Below are positions 1-9,523 of a stretch of 64,000 nt of DNA, one piece after another (the stretch's first letter is position 1; each line of letters begins with the position of its first letter). The translations under genes were made by a program, and so were the position numbers. Source of the DNA: an uncultured Bacteroidales bacterium (GTDB lineage: Bacteria; Bacteroidota; Bacteroidia; Bacteroidales; F082); assembly GCA_900317155.1 (NCBI GenBank), contig ONFO01000008.1, positions 1-64,000 on the forward strand, written 5' to 3'. The notes beneath the pieces are model-generated. The model ran no database searches and was not told the origin of the DNA. It saw only the letters and a list, made by a program, of their open reading frames with translations.

Positions 1-1104
1 CAAGCCGTCGCCGTTGTCCATCAGCCTTTCGGGGAAGAAACTGGTGAGATGGCCGATGCCGCACACGATGTCGCCGCTGAAGTAGTCGTCCGCGTCGCTA
101 ACGCGAAGCATCCTATAGGTTTTGCCTTCGTATTCAACGGTTTCCACCGCGTCAACGTGCATGATGAGGGTTTCCGTGCCGACCTTGGTGACCCAAGTGT
201 CGCCTTCTTCGGCACCAAAGTCATACAGCACGGTAAATTCTTCCAAGTTCTTGTTCCACCAATACACCTTGCCGTCGCGTACATAGACATACTCGCGCGT
301 CACCTCATCACGTAGCTCCTTATCGTAAAGCGTGTTGATTTTCACAAGGATATGTGTCGGCTCATCTTGAACGATGGTGTCGCCAGCTTGATACATGTAT
401 TGGTAAGTGATGCTGCCGTTCTCGTTCTCGATTTCGTAGTACCATTCGGATGGGAATGAAATCACATTGGGAATGTCGTCGGCATTGGGGATGCTTTTCC
501 AGTATTGGCTGTTGCCATAGAAATACAGATGATTGTCATAGCCTTTGGAGAGAAAACCGTCTTCGCCGCCGGGAATAGGCTCCTCAACGGGAAGGTTCTC
601 TATGGTGTTGTAGAAATGCTCGCCGTGGTCCAAAGAATAGGCCAAAACCGCGTTATTATACATGCTCATTGCGGTCTTGTAAACAATGCCGTTGTCGGCA
701 ATGGCCACACGATTGGCCCAAAGGGCATAAAACCCTGGAACATGCTCGAAACCCGAAAAATCGCCTCCGAAATTAACGCCGCAAACTATGTTGCCATCGG
801 GGTCAAACGCCATGTCTTTCACGCCAACATTCTCAAAGGCAGCAATTTCCCAGTTCTGCATATCGGAGAGGGTGGAATGATACACACCGATGTTAGGCCC
901 GATGTAGTACCAAACACTGACATACACATCTCCGTTTTCGCTGACGAGGAGATCGCTGATTTCTTGGTGTTCTTCCATGAATTCAAGGCCTGAAAAGCCC
1001 CAAGTCTCACCACCATCAAGCGTCCAAAAGATTTCCCTGTTTTGTGTCCACCCCACAACGATGTCATTGGTTGCAGCATACAGACCTGCTACACGGTAAA
1101 ACTT
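1..1104 (-). pseudogene. Downstream part of frameshifted secreted Asp-box protein (open at left edge)
   Basis: The minus strand from about 1104 to position 1 is one uninterrupted reading frame with no start of its own. It continues the protein encoded at 1089-2555 after a one-base shift in the A4 run at 1098-1101 (T4 on the coding strand; T5 would restore the frame). The translation directly after the shift carries a second Asp-box, TLDGGETW, and later a weaker SLDHGEHF, matching SQDEGETW just before the break, as expected for consecutive blades of a BNR/sialidase-like propeller. Nearer the left edge a module with VLYDFGAEEGDTW and CGIGHL repeats the N-terminal module of the upstream part. 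The true end, and any T9SS sorting domain, lie outside the window. Whether the shift is real or a sequencing error cannot be told from one sequence. Confidence 0.75.
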
Positions 1105-2555
1105 CCAACACTGCCGTCGAACACAGTTTCCCATGTCTCGCCTTCGTCTTGCGAACGAGCCAATGTGGAAGGATAGACATCTGTATTTCTACAGAACAGG
1201 TCTCCTTGTGCGTTTGCACCTAAAAGTATTCCAGGGAGATTGAGGGGCTTCCAAAGGCTATGCACCACATTGCCGCCGTTTGAAAGGCCTCCGGCAATGA
1301 AGAAGAAATAACCGCTTCCTTCGCCTTCGGAACTGCGACAATAGGCATGTGTCACGACTTGCTCTTCAGGGAAATTGACCAAAGTGACCGCAACCTCAAG
1401 AAAGCCACCCGCCGGGATTTCATAAGGCAGGCTGTGCGAAGGCACCATTTCAAGATAGTTGGTGCCGTATTCGCGAATCTCATAGACTGTGATGCTTTGC
1501 AGGGCATTGGTGTTTTGCAGGTAGAAGGATTGCGTCAAAGGGGTGTTTTCATCGAAAGTAATCCCTTGCATAGGTATCCACAATAATCCCTCGTCCCATG
1601 CTTCCTCGTTAACCTTGACGATGACATGCCTGTAGCCAATCGAGGTGGCTATGGTGACGTTGTAATTGTTATAGCCTTTGTATCCGATAGTGTTCACTTC
1701 CACTGTCACATTCATGGTTTCGTTGGGCTGCAAAGTGCGTGGCAAATCTTCAAAGGAGAGTAGCACCACATTGTCGTCAGGTTGCACGTTGATGGATGAA
1801 ATGGTGACGGCATTGTTGGTTTGGTTGCTAATCGTGAAAACTTGCGGCACGGCAGGCTCGTTAAAAGTCAGCACGGTAGGTGTAACCACCAAATCGTTCT
1901 GCTGTCCTGTATTCACGATATAGCACTCATTATACCCTGGGGTGGTATTCTGCCATATCAAATCGCCGTCTTCATAATAGCAAAGGAGGTCTGTCGAGCC
2001 TCCCATCAAGAAAAGCGAACCTGGATCAATGATTCCATAAAGGCTACCTATGCCTTCAATCCATACTTCCTCTACGCCACTACCAAAAGGATATTCCAAC
2101 ACGATTTGTTGTCGTGGCTCTCCATTAACGAGGATTTCTCCCTTTTCGATAACGACCATACAACATTCAGAATACCCAAAATCACACATACAAATGGTAT
2201 CCCCAACTTCCATTGAAAAATCATACAGGAGCTGTTCATCAGAAGTGGAGGGTCTACGAGAGAAGACTTGCCCGTCCTCGGTTTCTCTGAGAAAGCCCCA
2301 GAGATTCCATCCAGTAAGGTCTTCGTTCCTTGTGGTGTACATCACTTTGTACGACATGCCATCCACCAGCGTATCACCCTCGATTTTGTAGATGTCGGTG
2401 TACTTGTGCTGTGGCTCCGGCGGACTCCACGGATAGGAAAACAGCACATTCCATTGTTTCCCGTCCTCAACGATAGGATGATAGTCTTGTGCTTTCATTG
2501 TCATCCCGCCCATCATCATCAGGGCAATCAATGTGATAAATCCAAGGTTTTTCAT
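1089..2555 (-). CDS. Secreted Asp-box protein, N-terminal part (frameshifted after residue ~485)
   Basis: The 488-residue product starts with a signal peptide (MKNLGFITLIALMMMGGMTMKA, cut before QD). Residues about 25-190 form a module seen in Bacteroidales secreted proteins, with IYKIEGDTL, LLYDFSMEVGDTI and WIEGIGSLYGI. Residues about 215-330 look Ig-like (the 'TFTISNQTNNAVTI' type of HYDIN/choice-of-anchor fold). The last 60 residues begin a beta-propeller with the Asp-box SQDEGETW. The frame then meets TAG at 1089-1091, but the coding signal continues in another frame to the left edge, so this is the front part of a longer exported protein. It is probably surface or extracellular; no enzyme activity can be assigned. 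Confidence 0.75.
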   Translation of the reverse strand: MKNLGFITLIALMMMGGMTMKAQDYHPIVEDGKQWNVLFSYPWSPPEPQHKYTDIYKIEGDTLVDGMSYKVMYTTRNEDLTGWNLWGFLRETEDGQVFSRRPSTSDEQLLYDFSMEVGDTICMCDFGYSECCMVVIEKGEILVNGEPRQQIVLEYPFGSGVEEVWIEGIGSLYGIIDPGSLFLMGGSTDLLCYYEDGDLIWQNTTPGYNECYIVNTGQQNDLVVTPTVLTFNEPAVPQVFTISNQTNNAVTISSINVQPDDNVVLLSFEDLPRTLQPNETMNVTVEVNTIGYKGYNNYNVTIATSIGYRHVIVKVNEEAWDEGLLWIPMQGITFDENTPLTQSFYLQNTNALQSITVYEIREYGTNYLEMVPSHSLPYEIPAGGFLEVAVTLVNFPEEQVVTHAYCRSSEGEGSGYFFFIAGGLSNGGNVVHSLWKPLNLPGILLGANAQGDLFCRNTDVYPSTLARSQDEGETWETVFDGSVGSFTV

Positions 2556-2714
2556 AGGTCTAATTATTTGATTGTTATTACTTTGTATTTCTTTTTTTAT
2601 TGCTTCGCAAGAAATCTATCAAAATGATTTGAAAATCCATTAAAAATAATATTTGATTGATTTTGAATGATTTTATTTGATTTTTTCAAGATTTCTCGGC
2701 CTTGGCCGATTCCA

Positions 2715-4190
2715 TCACACAGCATTCACAATTTCTTCAAAGGTGCGGTTATCATCCCCGAGGTCCATCTTCATCTGTTTTATGCGGGTTTTGCGTTTGT
2801 AGTAAGAGTCGGTTTGAGTATCCAACAGGATGGAAATCACTTGGTTGGAGAAACCGTTCTTGGAGAGGCAGCAGATGCGCACGTCCCACTTGCTTAGTTT
2901 GGGGTAGAGTTGCAACAGCCGCTGCGAGAAGCCGTCGAAGACCAAGTCGGTGAGGCTGATGAAGTCGTTCCAATCGTTGTCGGTCAGCTCGAAGTTGAGC
3001 GAGTCGTTGTTCACTTCTTCCGTGAGGGCTTGCGCGGTGGTCATAATCTTGTTTCGCGTCAAGATTTTCTGGATCGACATCAAATCCTTCGGCGGGAGCG
3101 ACTGCTGGCTGCGGCGTAGCTCGTCGTTGGTGCGGATAAGGTTCTCCATGTCGCTCACCAACTCATGGATGCGGTTCTGGTCGCGCTCCACCTGCCGCCC
3201 AAAGTGCTCCATCTCCAACTTGTGGTCGCTGATTTTCTTCCTCACAATCAGGAGGATGACGAGCAAGGCAATGACAACTAAGGCGATAATCAGATAGAGT
3301 TTCAGGTCGCGGGTGCGGTGCAGGCTCTCCAACTCGCTCTGCTGCGCTTTCAACTCATATTCCGACTTGATTCTTTGCATGGTCTCGCTGGAGTGCTCCG
3401 CATCGGCTTGCATCAAGTTGTCTGAAAAATGCGTGTGGTATTTCACCGCCTGCTGGTAGTCGCCCTCGCTGTAGGCGATGGCATAAAGCGTTTGATAGAC
3501 AGACATTTTCAGCCCGGCACGCTCGCTGCGGAGAGCTTGGTTTAGGTAGGACTTCGCCTTCTCGTTTTCGCGCGTGTAATAATAAAGGACGCCCAAGGTC
3601 ATGTGGGCGATGTCGGTGTCATTGTCATTGAGGCCGATTTCCAAGGCTTGGTTGACGCTCTCGATGCCTTTGGCGAAGTTGCCCGTCTCCATGTAATAGT
3701 CGCGGCCCATCTCTAGATAGAGGTCAGCGAGCATGGCTTGGTCGTTGATGAAGGTGGCGACGCGGAAGGCCGAGTCGTAGTATTGCTTGGCTTGGGTGTA
3801 TTGCTCTTGCGCCCGCACCGCCCGACCACTGTTGCGATAGGCGTTCATCATGCCCGTGGAGTCGGCGGTCTGCCTAAAACAATTCAGCGCCTGTTGATGT
3901 TGCTTGAAGGCATCCTCGAAAAGGCCGTGTTTGAGGTACATCGCGCCGAGGTTGTCGCAGAGCTGGCCTTCCAATTGGACTGTTTCCGCAGTCTTGTCGG
4001 AACGCTGCACGAGTGCCAGTCCTTGCAGGAACTTCTCGGCGGCCTCTTCGGAGCGGCGTTGCTCACGCAGTTGCACACCTTCATTATATAATGCTTGGGC
4101 CTGTTCCAGACGCTTCGTTGGACTGTCGCAGGCTGTCAGCCCAAGGCAAGCGATGACAATTAAGATCAATGAGTGTAAATATGTCTTCAT
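2715..4190 (-). CDS. TPR lipoprotein-like membrane regulator with C-terminal HTH-like domain
   Basis: A 491-aa protein. The N-terminus has a signal sequence with a lipobox-like LTAC (Cys21). Residues about 25-285 are TPR helices. A single strongly hydrophobic segment at about 297-320 is followed by basic residues (RKK) and a coiled-coil to about 375. The last 90 residues contain LSKWDVRICCLSKNGFSNQVISILL and a basic YKRKTRIKQ segment, the pattern of the LuxR-like helix-turn-helix that ends many Bacteroidetes TPR-membrane regulators. The layout suggests a periplasmic TPR sensor with a cytoplasmic DNA-binding or partner-binding tail. It is transcribed divergently from the 4518 surface protein, which makes that gene a plausible target (inference). 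A TATTTTTG promoter element lies at 4212-4219. Confidence 0.75.
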   Translation of the reverse strand: MKTYLHSLILIVIACLGLTACDSPTKRLEQAQALYNEGVQLREQRRSEEAAEKFLQGLALVQRSDKTAETVQLEGQLCDNLGAMYLKHGLFEDAFKQHQQALNCFRQTADSTGMMNAYRNSGRAVRAQEQYTQAKQYYDSAFRVATFINDQAMLADLYLEMGRDYYMETGNFAKGIESVNQALEIGLNDNDTDIAHMTLGVLYYYTRENEKAKSYLNQALRSERAGLKMSVYQTLYAIAYSEGDYQQAVKYHTHFSDNLMQADAEHSSETMQRIKSEYELKAQQSELESLHRTRDLKLYLIIALVVIALLVILLIVRKKISDHKLEMEHFGRQVERDQNRIHELVSDMENLIRTNDELRRSQQSLPPKDLMSIQKILTRNKIMTTAQALTEEVNNDSLNFELTDNDWNDFISLTDLVFDGFSQRLLQLYPKLSKWDVRICCLSKNGFSNQVISILLDTQTDSYYKRKTRIKQMKMDLGDDNRTFEEIVNAV

Positions 4191-4211
4191 GACTGTTATG
4201 TTTTGTCATCG

Positions 4212-4248
4212 CAAAAATATACAGAAAAAACGCTTGTCAAGAGGCAAA
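4212..4248 (-). promoter_or_regulatory. Bacteroidetes-type promoter for the 2715-4190 gene
   Basis: On the minus strand TATTTTTG (4212-4219) fits the -7 consensus TAnnTTTG. TTGACA (4235-4240) and TTTG (4245-4248) upstream are candidates for the -33 element. Confidence 0.5.
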
Positions 4249-4266
4249 GGGGGCGCGACGAGGCGA

Positions 4267-4357
4267 TGTCCCTACTTTTTTGGAATGTCCTTATTGGTTT
4301 TTGTTGAAAATCAACAATGTAGCAAGTAGTGGCAAAAGGGCTTGTCCCTACTTTTTT
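4267..4357 (+). repeat. 15-bp direct repeat in divergent spacer
   Basis: TGTCCCTACTTTTTT occurs at 4267-4281 and again at 4343-4357, 76 bp apart, in the spacer between the TPR regulator and the glycine-rich surface protein. No gene is visible in the rest of 4191-4511. Confidence 0.6.
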
Positions 4358-4435
4358 ATAATGATTGTGGGTGAAAAAGCTTCATATAATCACTATTTTC
4401 CCTTAGATTCAAATGGCATTAATCGCAGATTTCAT

Positions 4436-4443
4436 TACTTTTG
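4436..4443 (+). promoter_or_regulatory. -7 element (TACTTTTG) for the 4518 gene
   Basis: TACTTTTG matches TAnnTTTG. It sits downstream of the in-frame ATG at 4413, which argues that translation starts at 4512 or 4518 and not at 4413. Confidence 0.5.
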
Positions 4444-4517
4444 CGCCTCGGTTTCAGGGATTCAAATGCCTGGAAGATGAGAAGATGATCATTTTGGTTT
4501 GTTACGTGTATATGCAA

Positions 4518-7500
4518 ATGAAAACAAAGTACATTTTTACGCTTGCTTTTTTGCTCGTTATGGGGTTGACGGTCAATGCGCAATCCAACCATTCCATTTC
4601 CTTGACCATAGAGAAAGGGCAGTCTTCCACTTTTTCGGTCAACGAATTCGTTGAGACTATCCACGTGACATCTGGTGGAATGGAGTTTTGGGGTTCGCTG
4701 TCTTTGCAGGCCCCCGAAGGATGCCTAATGGAAGTGAGTGGCTATTTGAATGGTCATTCTGGCAATTTGACTTTGAATTGCGGCTGTAGTGGAGTATCAT
4801 ACGAACATGAGTTCCAAGTCGATGACGGGAATGTGTATTTTGGGGGAGAACAGCCTTTGATTACGCATGGGAATTGTTTGACGTTCACCGTTTCTGGCCC
4901 AGCTGTTTCTTTGGATGCTGTTGTGCATGTTTACCATCCCGACGAGGTTTCGTCAGAGGAGAATTTACGCATGTTTTTGGAGTATAGCGAAGAACCACAT
5001 CTCAAGCTTATTGATAATATTGCACTTTCCGAGATGTTCGGTGTCGACGATGGGAAGAGCATTGAAATCGATTTGAACGGCCATACGGTTAGCCGAAATC
5101 TTGAGCAGATCGTCGAGAATGGCCATGTGTTCACTGTGGCAGCAGGTGCAACGCTTACCATCAAAGACAGCAGTATGGACCAGTTGGGAGCCGTCACTGG
5201 AGGCAAGGCCACACAAGGCGGTGCTATTTATAACGCGGGTACTTTCATTATCGAAAGCGGTCGACTCAGTGGCAACAAAGCTGTCAAAGGTGGTGGCATT
5301 TATAATGGGGCAGGGGCGAGGTGCGTCATCCGTGGCCATGGTGTTGTCAGAAGCAACGAAGCCACAGACCATGGCGGTGGCGTATGGAATCAAGGTGTGC
5401 TTGAAATGGAAGACTACATTCAAGTCAAGAACAATTTAGGCGATAATGTTTATTTGACTGATGGTCACACCATAAACGTAACGGGAGCCATCACCTCTGG
5501 CGAAAACAGCATCGGTATCGAAATGGAAAAGCGAGGTCAGGTGACTTCGGGTTACAGCGCCTCTGGAACTGTGGTCAATCCATTCTTTGCTTGCGCCTCC
5601 TCGGTCAACAAGGTCGTAGTGGCCAACGGTGAATGTTGGTGGCGCTATGGCTACATCGAATGTACTTGGGACAGTTTACTCAATGTGGTGACCTATACGG
5701 AGCGTACTATACCCGTCGACAAGGAGGTGGATAACATTTGCTCGTCGAAATATGCCAATGGCGGCGGTTTATGGGGTGACTCCTATTGGTTTATAGCTGA
5801 GGGCACAGGATCCACTGCGAACGGACTTACTTGTCATGGTGATGTCCACCTCATCCTTTGCGACAGCGCATCTATCACCATCGCCAAAGGCCTTTATTTG
5901 AATGCGGGTTCAACACTGCATATCTATAGCCAGTCTTTCGACGGGAAGATGGGCAAACTTATCTCCGAGAACAGTGAGTCGGATCAGCCGGGCATCGGGC
6001 CCAAACATGACGATAGTTACATGGGTGTCTTACACATTCATGGTGGTGACATTAAGGTCAAAGGTGGGAAAAAGGCAGCAGGCATAGGTGGTTGCAAAGA
6101 CAGAAGCTCCGGAGAAATACGCATTTGGGGAGGAAAAATCCAGGCTACGGGAGGTGAAAGCGGTGCTGGCATTGGCGGAGGATACGGCGGCGGCGGTACG
6201 CTCACTAACATTTACGGCGGCAATATTACTGCCCAAGGAGGTGGGTACGCTGCAGGCATTGGCGGAGGCGAAAAATATGGTGGTGGTGGTGATAGTGGAA
6301 CGATAAACATTTACGGTGGTGTTGTGAATGCCACTGGTGGTAAGTCACAATCCATTCTCTCACATAGTTGCGGAGCAGGCATTGGGGGCGGAGGTGATGG
6401 CTCTCAGACAGGCCCTATTTGTATCTATGGTGGCAAAGTGAAGGCAACGGGATGCAATCACTCAGCTGGCATCGGTGGAGGCAACGGATCCAGTGGCGGA
6501 ACCATAAAAATCTATGGAGGCGAAATCGAAGCATACGGCGGACAAGTAGGAGCGGGTGTAGGTGGAGGAGTGAATGGCTCAGGTGGCCACATCGAAATAC
6601 ATGGCGGTAGGTTAATTGCTGTTGGACAGCATAATAGCGAGGAATTTGGTGGGTCTTGTTCTGGAGGCGCAGGTATTGGTGGTGGAGGTCTTGGAGCAGG
6701 AGGAGACATCCACATCTTTGGTGGTGAGGTCTATGCCCTGGGCGAAGACGGGGCAGGCATCGGTGGGGGAAGGAAGAAGAGCAGTGGATCCATCACGATT
6801 GATGGAGGCAATGTGGTTGCCATAGCTTTTGTTGGAGGAGCTGGTATTGGAAGTGGTTCTGGTTATGGTCATGATTCCGATATAGGACAATGCGATAATG
6901 TTGTTATCAATGGAGGTAAGGTGCTGGCCTTTGGAGGAAACCTTGATTGTATGGAAGTTAACCCTGCGTCAGGATCGAAATATAATGCTTGGACAACCTT
7001 TTTAAAGATCCTTTCCCAAATGTGTAAGAAGGCTCCTTATTTTCAGTTCGCCAAAGATATGATTATAGATGCAGTGGTGCAATTGATAGAAGCCTTAAGG
7101 CCTGAGGACGAAACATTTGGAGGTGCAGGCATCGGCGGAGGCCTCAAATGCAATTGCAGTTCCGTACAAATCAATGGAGGGATTGTGGTTGCCTTTGGCG
7201 GAGACGATGATGTTCCAGCCATCGGACATGGACTTGACGGCAATTCGAGTGGAACATTGTCGCTTTTCGAAAAGGCCATGGTGATTGCAGGAGCAACAGA
7301 GGATGACGCAACAATGCAATTGTGTGCCAATAGAGGAGCTGCGTGCCAGAACAATGCGTACGTTAGAATCGATGCCTGTGGACATAGGGATTCGGAGGGC
7401 TATGTAGATAATGGCAATGGCACTTACACGACAGGAGGTAACTGTCTTTACTGCGGTTGGACGGGTCCCGATACCTTGAATCACACGTTCTTTGAGGAAG

Positions 7501-8858
7501 GTGCGTGGAGTAACCGTTTTTGTTGGAAGAGTGGTCATGTGCCAAATGCCGGCAATAGCGTTGTCATTAATGAGAATTGCGACATCAATGACAATTATGA
7601 GGCAGTTTCAGATTTCATTACCTGCACATACGGAGATACTATCTTCCTTTATGGCGGTGGTGAACTCATCCACCATAACCAAGGCGTTTTGGCTGTGGTG
7701 GAGAAAAAGATCATAGGCTACAACGACAACGGTGGAGGCTGGAATTTTATCGCTTCACCCGTCACCGAAACCTTTACGGCTACCGTAGCTAATGGCTTGC
7801 TTTCAGGCAATTACGATCTCTATTATTACGATGAGCCAGAGCATTATTGGAGGAACCACAAGCAGGGAAATTTTAATGTAGACCCTGGTTTTAAGCTTAA
7901 CAATGGTCAAGGCTACCTTTATGCCAACGCTGCCACTGATACATTGGAATTCACGGGAACACTGAGGCCTGGTGAAGATGTGCTTACTGTCTCCAACTTG
8001 AGTCACCAAGCCACAACACTCAACGGTTTTAATCTGATAGGAAATCCCTTTGCTTTCTCAGTTTTTGCTAACCAACCTTATTACACGGTTGGGGGCTCTT
8101 CCCTGAGACTGGTTGAAGACTACTGGGAAAATGAGATCCCCCCATGCGAAGGCATCATGGTTAAGGCAACGGCGGAAAACAATTATTCCGTCACGTTCAG
8201 CAGAACAGAGCCGGAACACACCAACAACGGCCGTTTGCAAATCATCGTGACACAGCAAGCCACCGATCGTAAAGCCGTCACCATCTCCGATAAGGCCATT
8301 GTCAGTTTCAACCCGGGTAACCAATTGGAGAAGTTCAGCTTTGGCGACAACGCACAACTTTACATTCCTGAAGGTGTGAGCAAATATGCTATCGCAGTTA
8401 GCGAATGCTTTGGCGAGATGCCTGTGAATTTCAAACCTTCAGAAAACGGCAGTTACACGCTAACGGTGAATCCAAAAGACGTAGAGATGGATTACCTGCA
8501 CTTGATTGACAACATGACGGGTGCGGATGTCGACCTGCTTCAAACGCCAAGTTATTCTTTCGCTGCATCAACGAGTGATTATGAAAGTCGTTTCCGCTTG
8601 GTGTTTGATGCCAAAAAGGAAAACGGCACGACAGACACTGGATCTTTCGCATATTATGCTGACGGCGAAATCCGCCTTGTTGAGCCCCAATACATCAACT
8701 CTCATTCCCAATTACAGATCATTGATATGATGGGACGCATCGTAAAGCAAGGAGATGCGGTGTATCGTGTCCCTACCGATGGCCTGGCTGCTGGATTGTA
8801 TGTGTTGCGCCTTGTCAACGCAAAAGAGACCAGGTCGCAAAAAATCCGAATCAATTGA
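4518..8858 (+). CDS. Glycine-rich repeat surface protein with T9SS type A sorting domain
   Basis: 1446 aa from ATG 4518, chosen because a typical signal peptide (MKTKYIFTLAFLLVMGLTVNAQ) starts there and the promoter lies at 4436; ATG 4512 is possible. Around residues 190-300 are parallel-beta-helix-like repeats (GGAIYNAGTFIIESG, GGGIYNGAG). From about residue 495 to 910 there are roughly eleven units of about 33 aa with the pattern AGIGGG...G.I.IYGG.V.A.GG. The C-terminal third has a module shared in layout with the giant protein at 24277 (GWNFIASPV, NLIGNPF, LHLIDNMTGADVDLL). The last 75 residues form a T9SS type A sorting domain (LQIIDMMGRIVKQG ... GLYVLRLVNAKE ... QKIRIN). It is therefore predicted to be exported across the outer membrane and anchored to the surface. 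Its role, perhaps adhesion or matrix, is unknown. Confidence 0.85.
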   Translation: MKTKYIFTLAFLLVMGLTVNAQSNHSISLTIEKGQSSTFSVNEFVETIHVTSGGMEFWGSLSLQAPEGCLMEVSGYLNGHSGNLTLNCGCSGVSYEHEFQVDDGNVYFGGEQPLITHGNCLTFTVSGPAVSLDAVVHVYHPDEVSSEENLRMFLEYSEEPHLKLIDNIALSEMFGVDDGKSIEIDLNGHTVSRNLEQIVENGHVFTVAAGATLTIKDSSMDQLGAVTGGKATQGGAIYNAGTFIIESGRLSGNKAVKGGGIYNGAGARCVIRGHGVVRSNEATDHGGGVWNQGVLEMEDYIQVKNNLGDNVYLTDGHTINVTGAITSGENSIGIEMEKRGQVTSGYSASGTVVNPFFACASSVNKVVVANGECWWRYGYIECTWDSLLNVVTYTERTIPVDKEVDNICSSKYANGGGLWGDSYWFIAEGTGSTANGLTCHGDVHLILCDSASITIAKGLYLNAGSTLHIYSQSFDGKMGKLISENSESDQPGIGPKHDDSYMGVLHIHGGDIKVKGGKKAAGIGGCKDRSSGEIRIWGGKIQATGGESGAGIGGGYGGGGTLTNIYGGNITAQGGGYAAGIGGGEKYGGGGDSGTINIYGGVVNATGGKSQSILSHSCGAGIGGGGDGSQTGPICIYGGKVKATGCNHSAGIGGGNGSSGGTIKIYGGEIEAYGGQVGAGVGGGVNGSGGHIEIHGGRLIAVGQHNSEEFGGSCSGGAGIGGGGLGAGGDIHIFGGEVYALGEDGAGIGGGRKKSSGSITIDGGNVVAIAFVGGAGIGSGSGYGHDSDIGQCDNVVINGGKVLAFGGNLDCMEVNPASGSKYNAWTTFLKILSQMCKKAPYFQFAKDMIIDAVVQLIEALRPEDETFGGAGIGGGLKCNCSSVQINGGIVVAFGGDDDVPAIGHGLDGNSSGTLSLFEKAMVIAGATEDDATMQLCANRGAACQNNAYVRIDACGHRDSEGYVDNGNGTYTTGGNCLYCGWTGPDTLNHTFFEEGAWSNRFCWKSGHVPNAGNSVVINENCDINDNYEAVSDFITCTYGDTIFLYGGGELIHHNQGVLAVVEKKIIGYNDNGGGWNFIASPVTETFTATVANGLLSGNYDLYYYDEPEHYWRNHKQGNFNVDPGFKLNNGQGYLYANAATDTLEFTGTLRPGEDVLTVSNLSHQATTLNGFNLIGNPFAFSVFANQPYYTVGGSSLRLVEDYWENEIPPCEGIMVKATAENNYSVTFSRTEPEHTNNGRLQIIVTQQATDRKAVTISDKAIVSFNPGNQLEKFSFGDNAQLYIPEGVSKYAIAVSECFGEMPVNFKPSENGSYTLTVNPKDVEMDYLHLIDNMTGADVDLLQTPSYSFAASTSDYESRFRLVFDAKKENGTTDTGSFAYYADGEIRLVEPQYINSHSQLQIIDMMGRIVKQGDAVYRVPTDGLAAGLYVLRLVNAKETRSQKIRIN

Positions 8859-8931
8859 AGATTGCCATGACGGATGCCTTTTTTGGTACAGTTTTTGAGA
8901 AATGAGAAAAATTGTTTGAAAATTTGGAAGT

Positions 8932-8965
8932 TTTGAACAACGAACAACAATAATTACTAATTTTG
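8932..8965 (+). promoter_or_regulatory. Promoter of the DUF1573 gene
   Basis: TTTG at 8932-8935 and TAATTTTG at 8958-8965 are separated by 22 nt, a good match to the Bacteroidetes -33/-7 pair. The start codon is 23 nt downstream. Confidence 0.65.
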
Positions 8966-8988
8966 CAACAATTTTAAATCAATAAGCA

Positions 8989-9444
8989 ATGAAGAAAGTG
9001 ATTTATCTGCTTGGTATCATGCTCCTTATGGCTGGAGCTGCCAAGGCTCAAGACAACAAGGCTGTCCCGATGGGACCTGAGATTGAGTTTGAAAAAGTCG
9101 TCCACGATTATGGTGATGTGCCCTACAATGGCAATGGCGAATGTGAGTTCCGTTTCACCAATACGGGTACTGAGCCCCTCTTGGTACAGAAACCCAAGTC
9201 GAGCTGCGGCTGCACCATTCCTTCCTGGCCCAAGGAACCTATTCTCCCTGGAGAGTCAGATGTCATCAAGGTGACCTATCGAACCAACCGTGCCGGCAAC
9301 ATCAACAAGACTGTGACCGTCACCTCAAACGCTGTGAAGAATTCGACTGTGGTTTTGCGCATCAAGGGCCGTGTTCTCGACCAGCCCACAGAGGCACTGC
9401 CAGAGAAGAAGAGCGACATGGGAAGCCCCGTCAACAACAATTAA
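8989..9444 (+). CDS. DUF1573 exported protein
   Basis: 151 aa with a signal peptide (ends GAAKA, then QD). Residues about 30-135 are a DUF1573 domain, a HYDIN/ASPM-like immunoglobulin fold: FEKVVHDYGDVPYNG, FRFTNTGTEPLLV, the conserved SSCGCTIP, LPGESDVIKVTY and GNINKTVTVTSN. The domain is widespread in Bacteroidetes periplasmic proteins of unknown function. The tail is short and polar. It has its own promoter and a strong terminator directly downstream, so it is probably a single-gene transcript. Confidence 0.9.
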   Translation: MKKVIYLLGIMLLMAGAAKAQDNKAVPMGPEIEFEKVVHDYGDVPYNGNGECEFRFTNTGTEPLLVQKPKSSCGCTIPSWPKEPILPGESDVIKVTYRTNRAGNINKTVTVTSNAVKNSTVVLRIKGRVLDQPTEALPEKKSDMGSPVNNN

Positions 9445-9471
9445 TTTGAATCCAATAAAAGAAATTATTAT

Positions 9472-9508
9472 AAAAGCCGTCTAATCTTTGCGTTAGATGG
9501 CTTTTTGT
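9472..9508 (+). terminator. Rho-independent terminator after the DUF1573 gene
   Basis: AAAAGCCGTCTAA (9472-9484) pairs with TTAGATGGCTTTT (9493-9505) around an 8-nt loop, followed by a T-rich stretch. It covers the in-frame ATG at 9497, which supports starting the next gene at 9524. Confidence 0.8.
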
Positions 9509-9523
9509 TCAAAACAAATCTTT

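Noticed and set aside
819-1079. Separate small gene on the minus strand
   Set aside because: It is a different frame over the continuing Asp-box protein and lacks any family feature.
4413-4517. Upstream in-frame start for the glycine-rich surface protein
   Set aside because: The signal peptide begins at 4518 and the -7 element TACTTTTG at 4436 lies downstream of this ATG.
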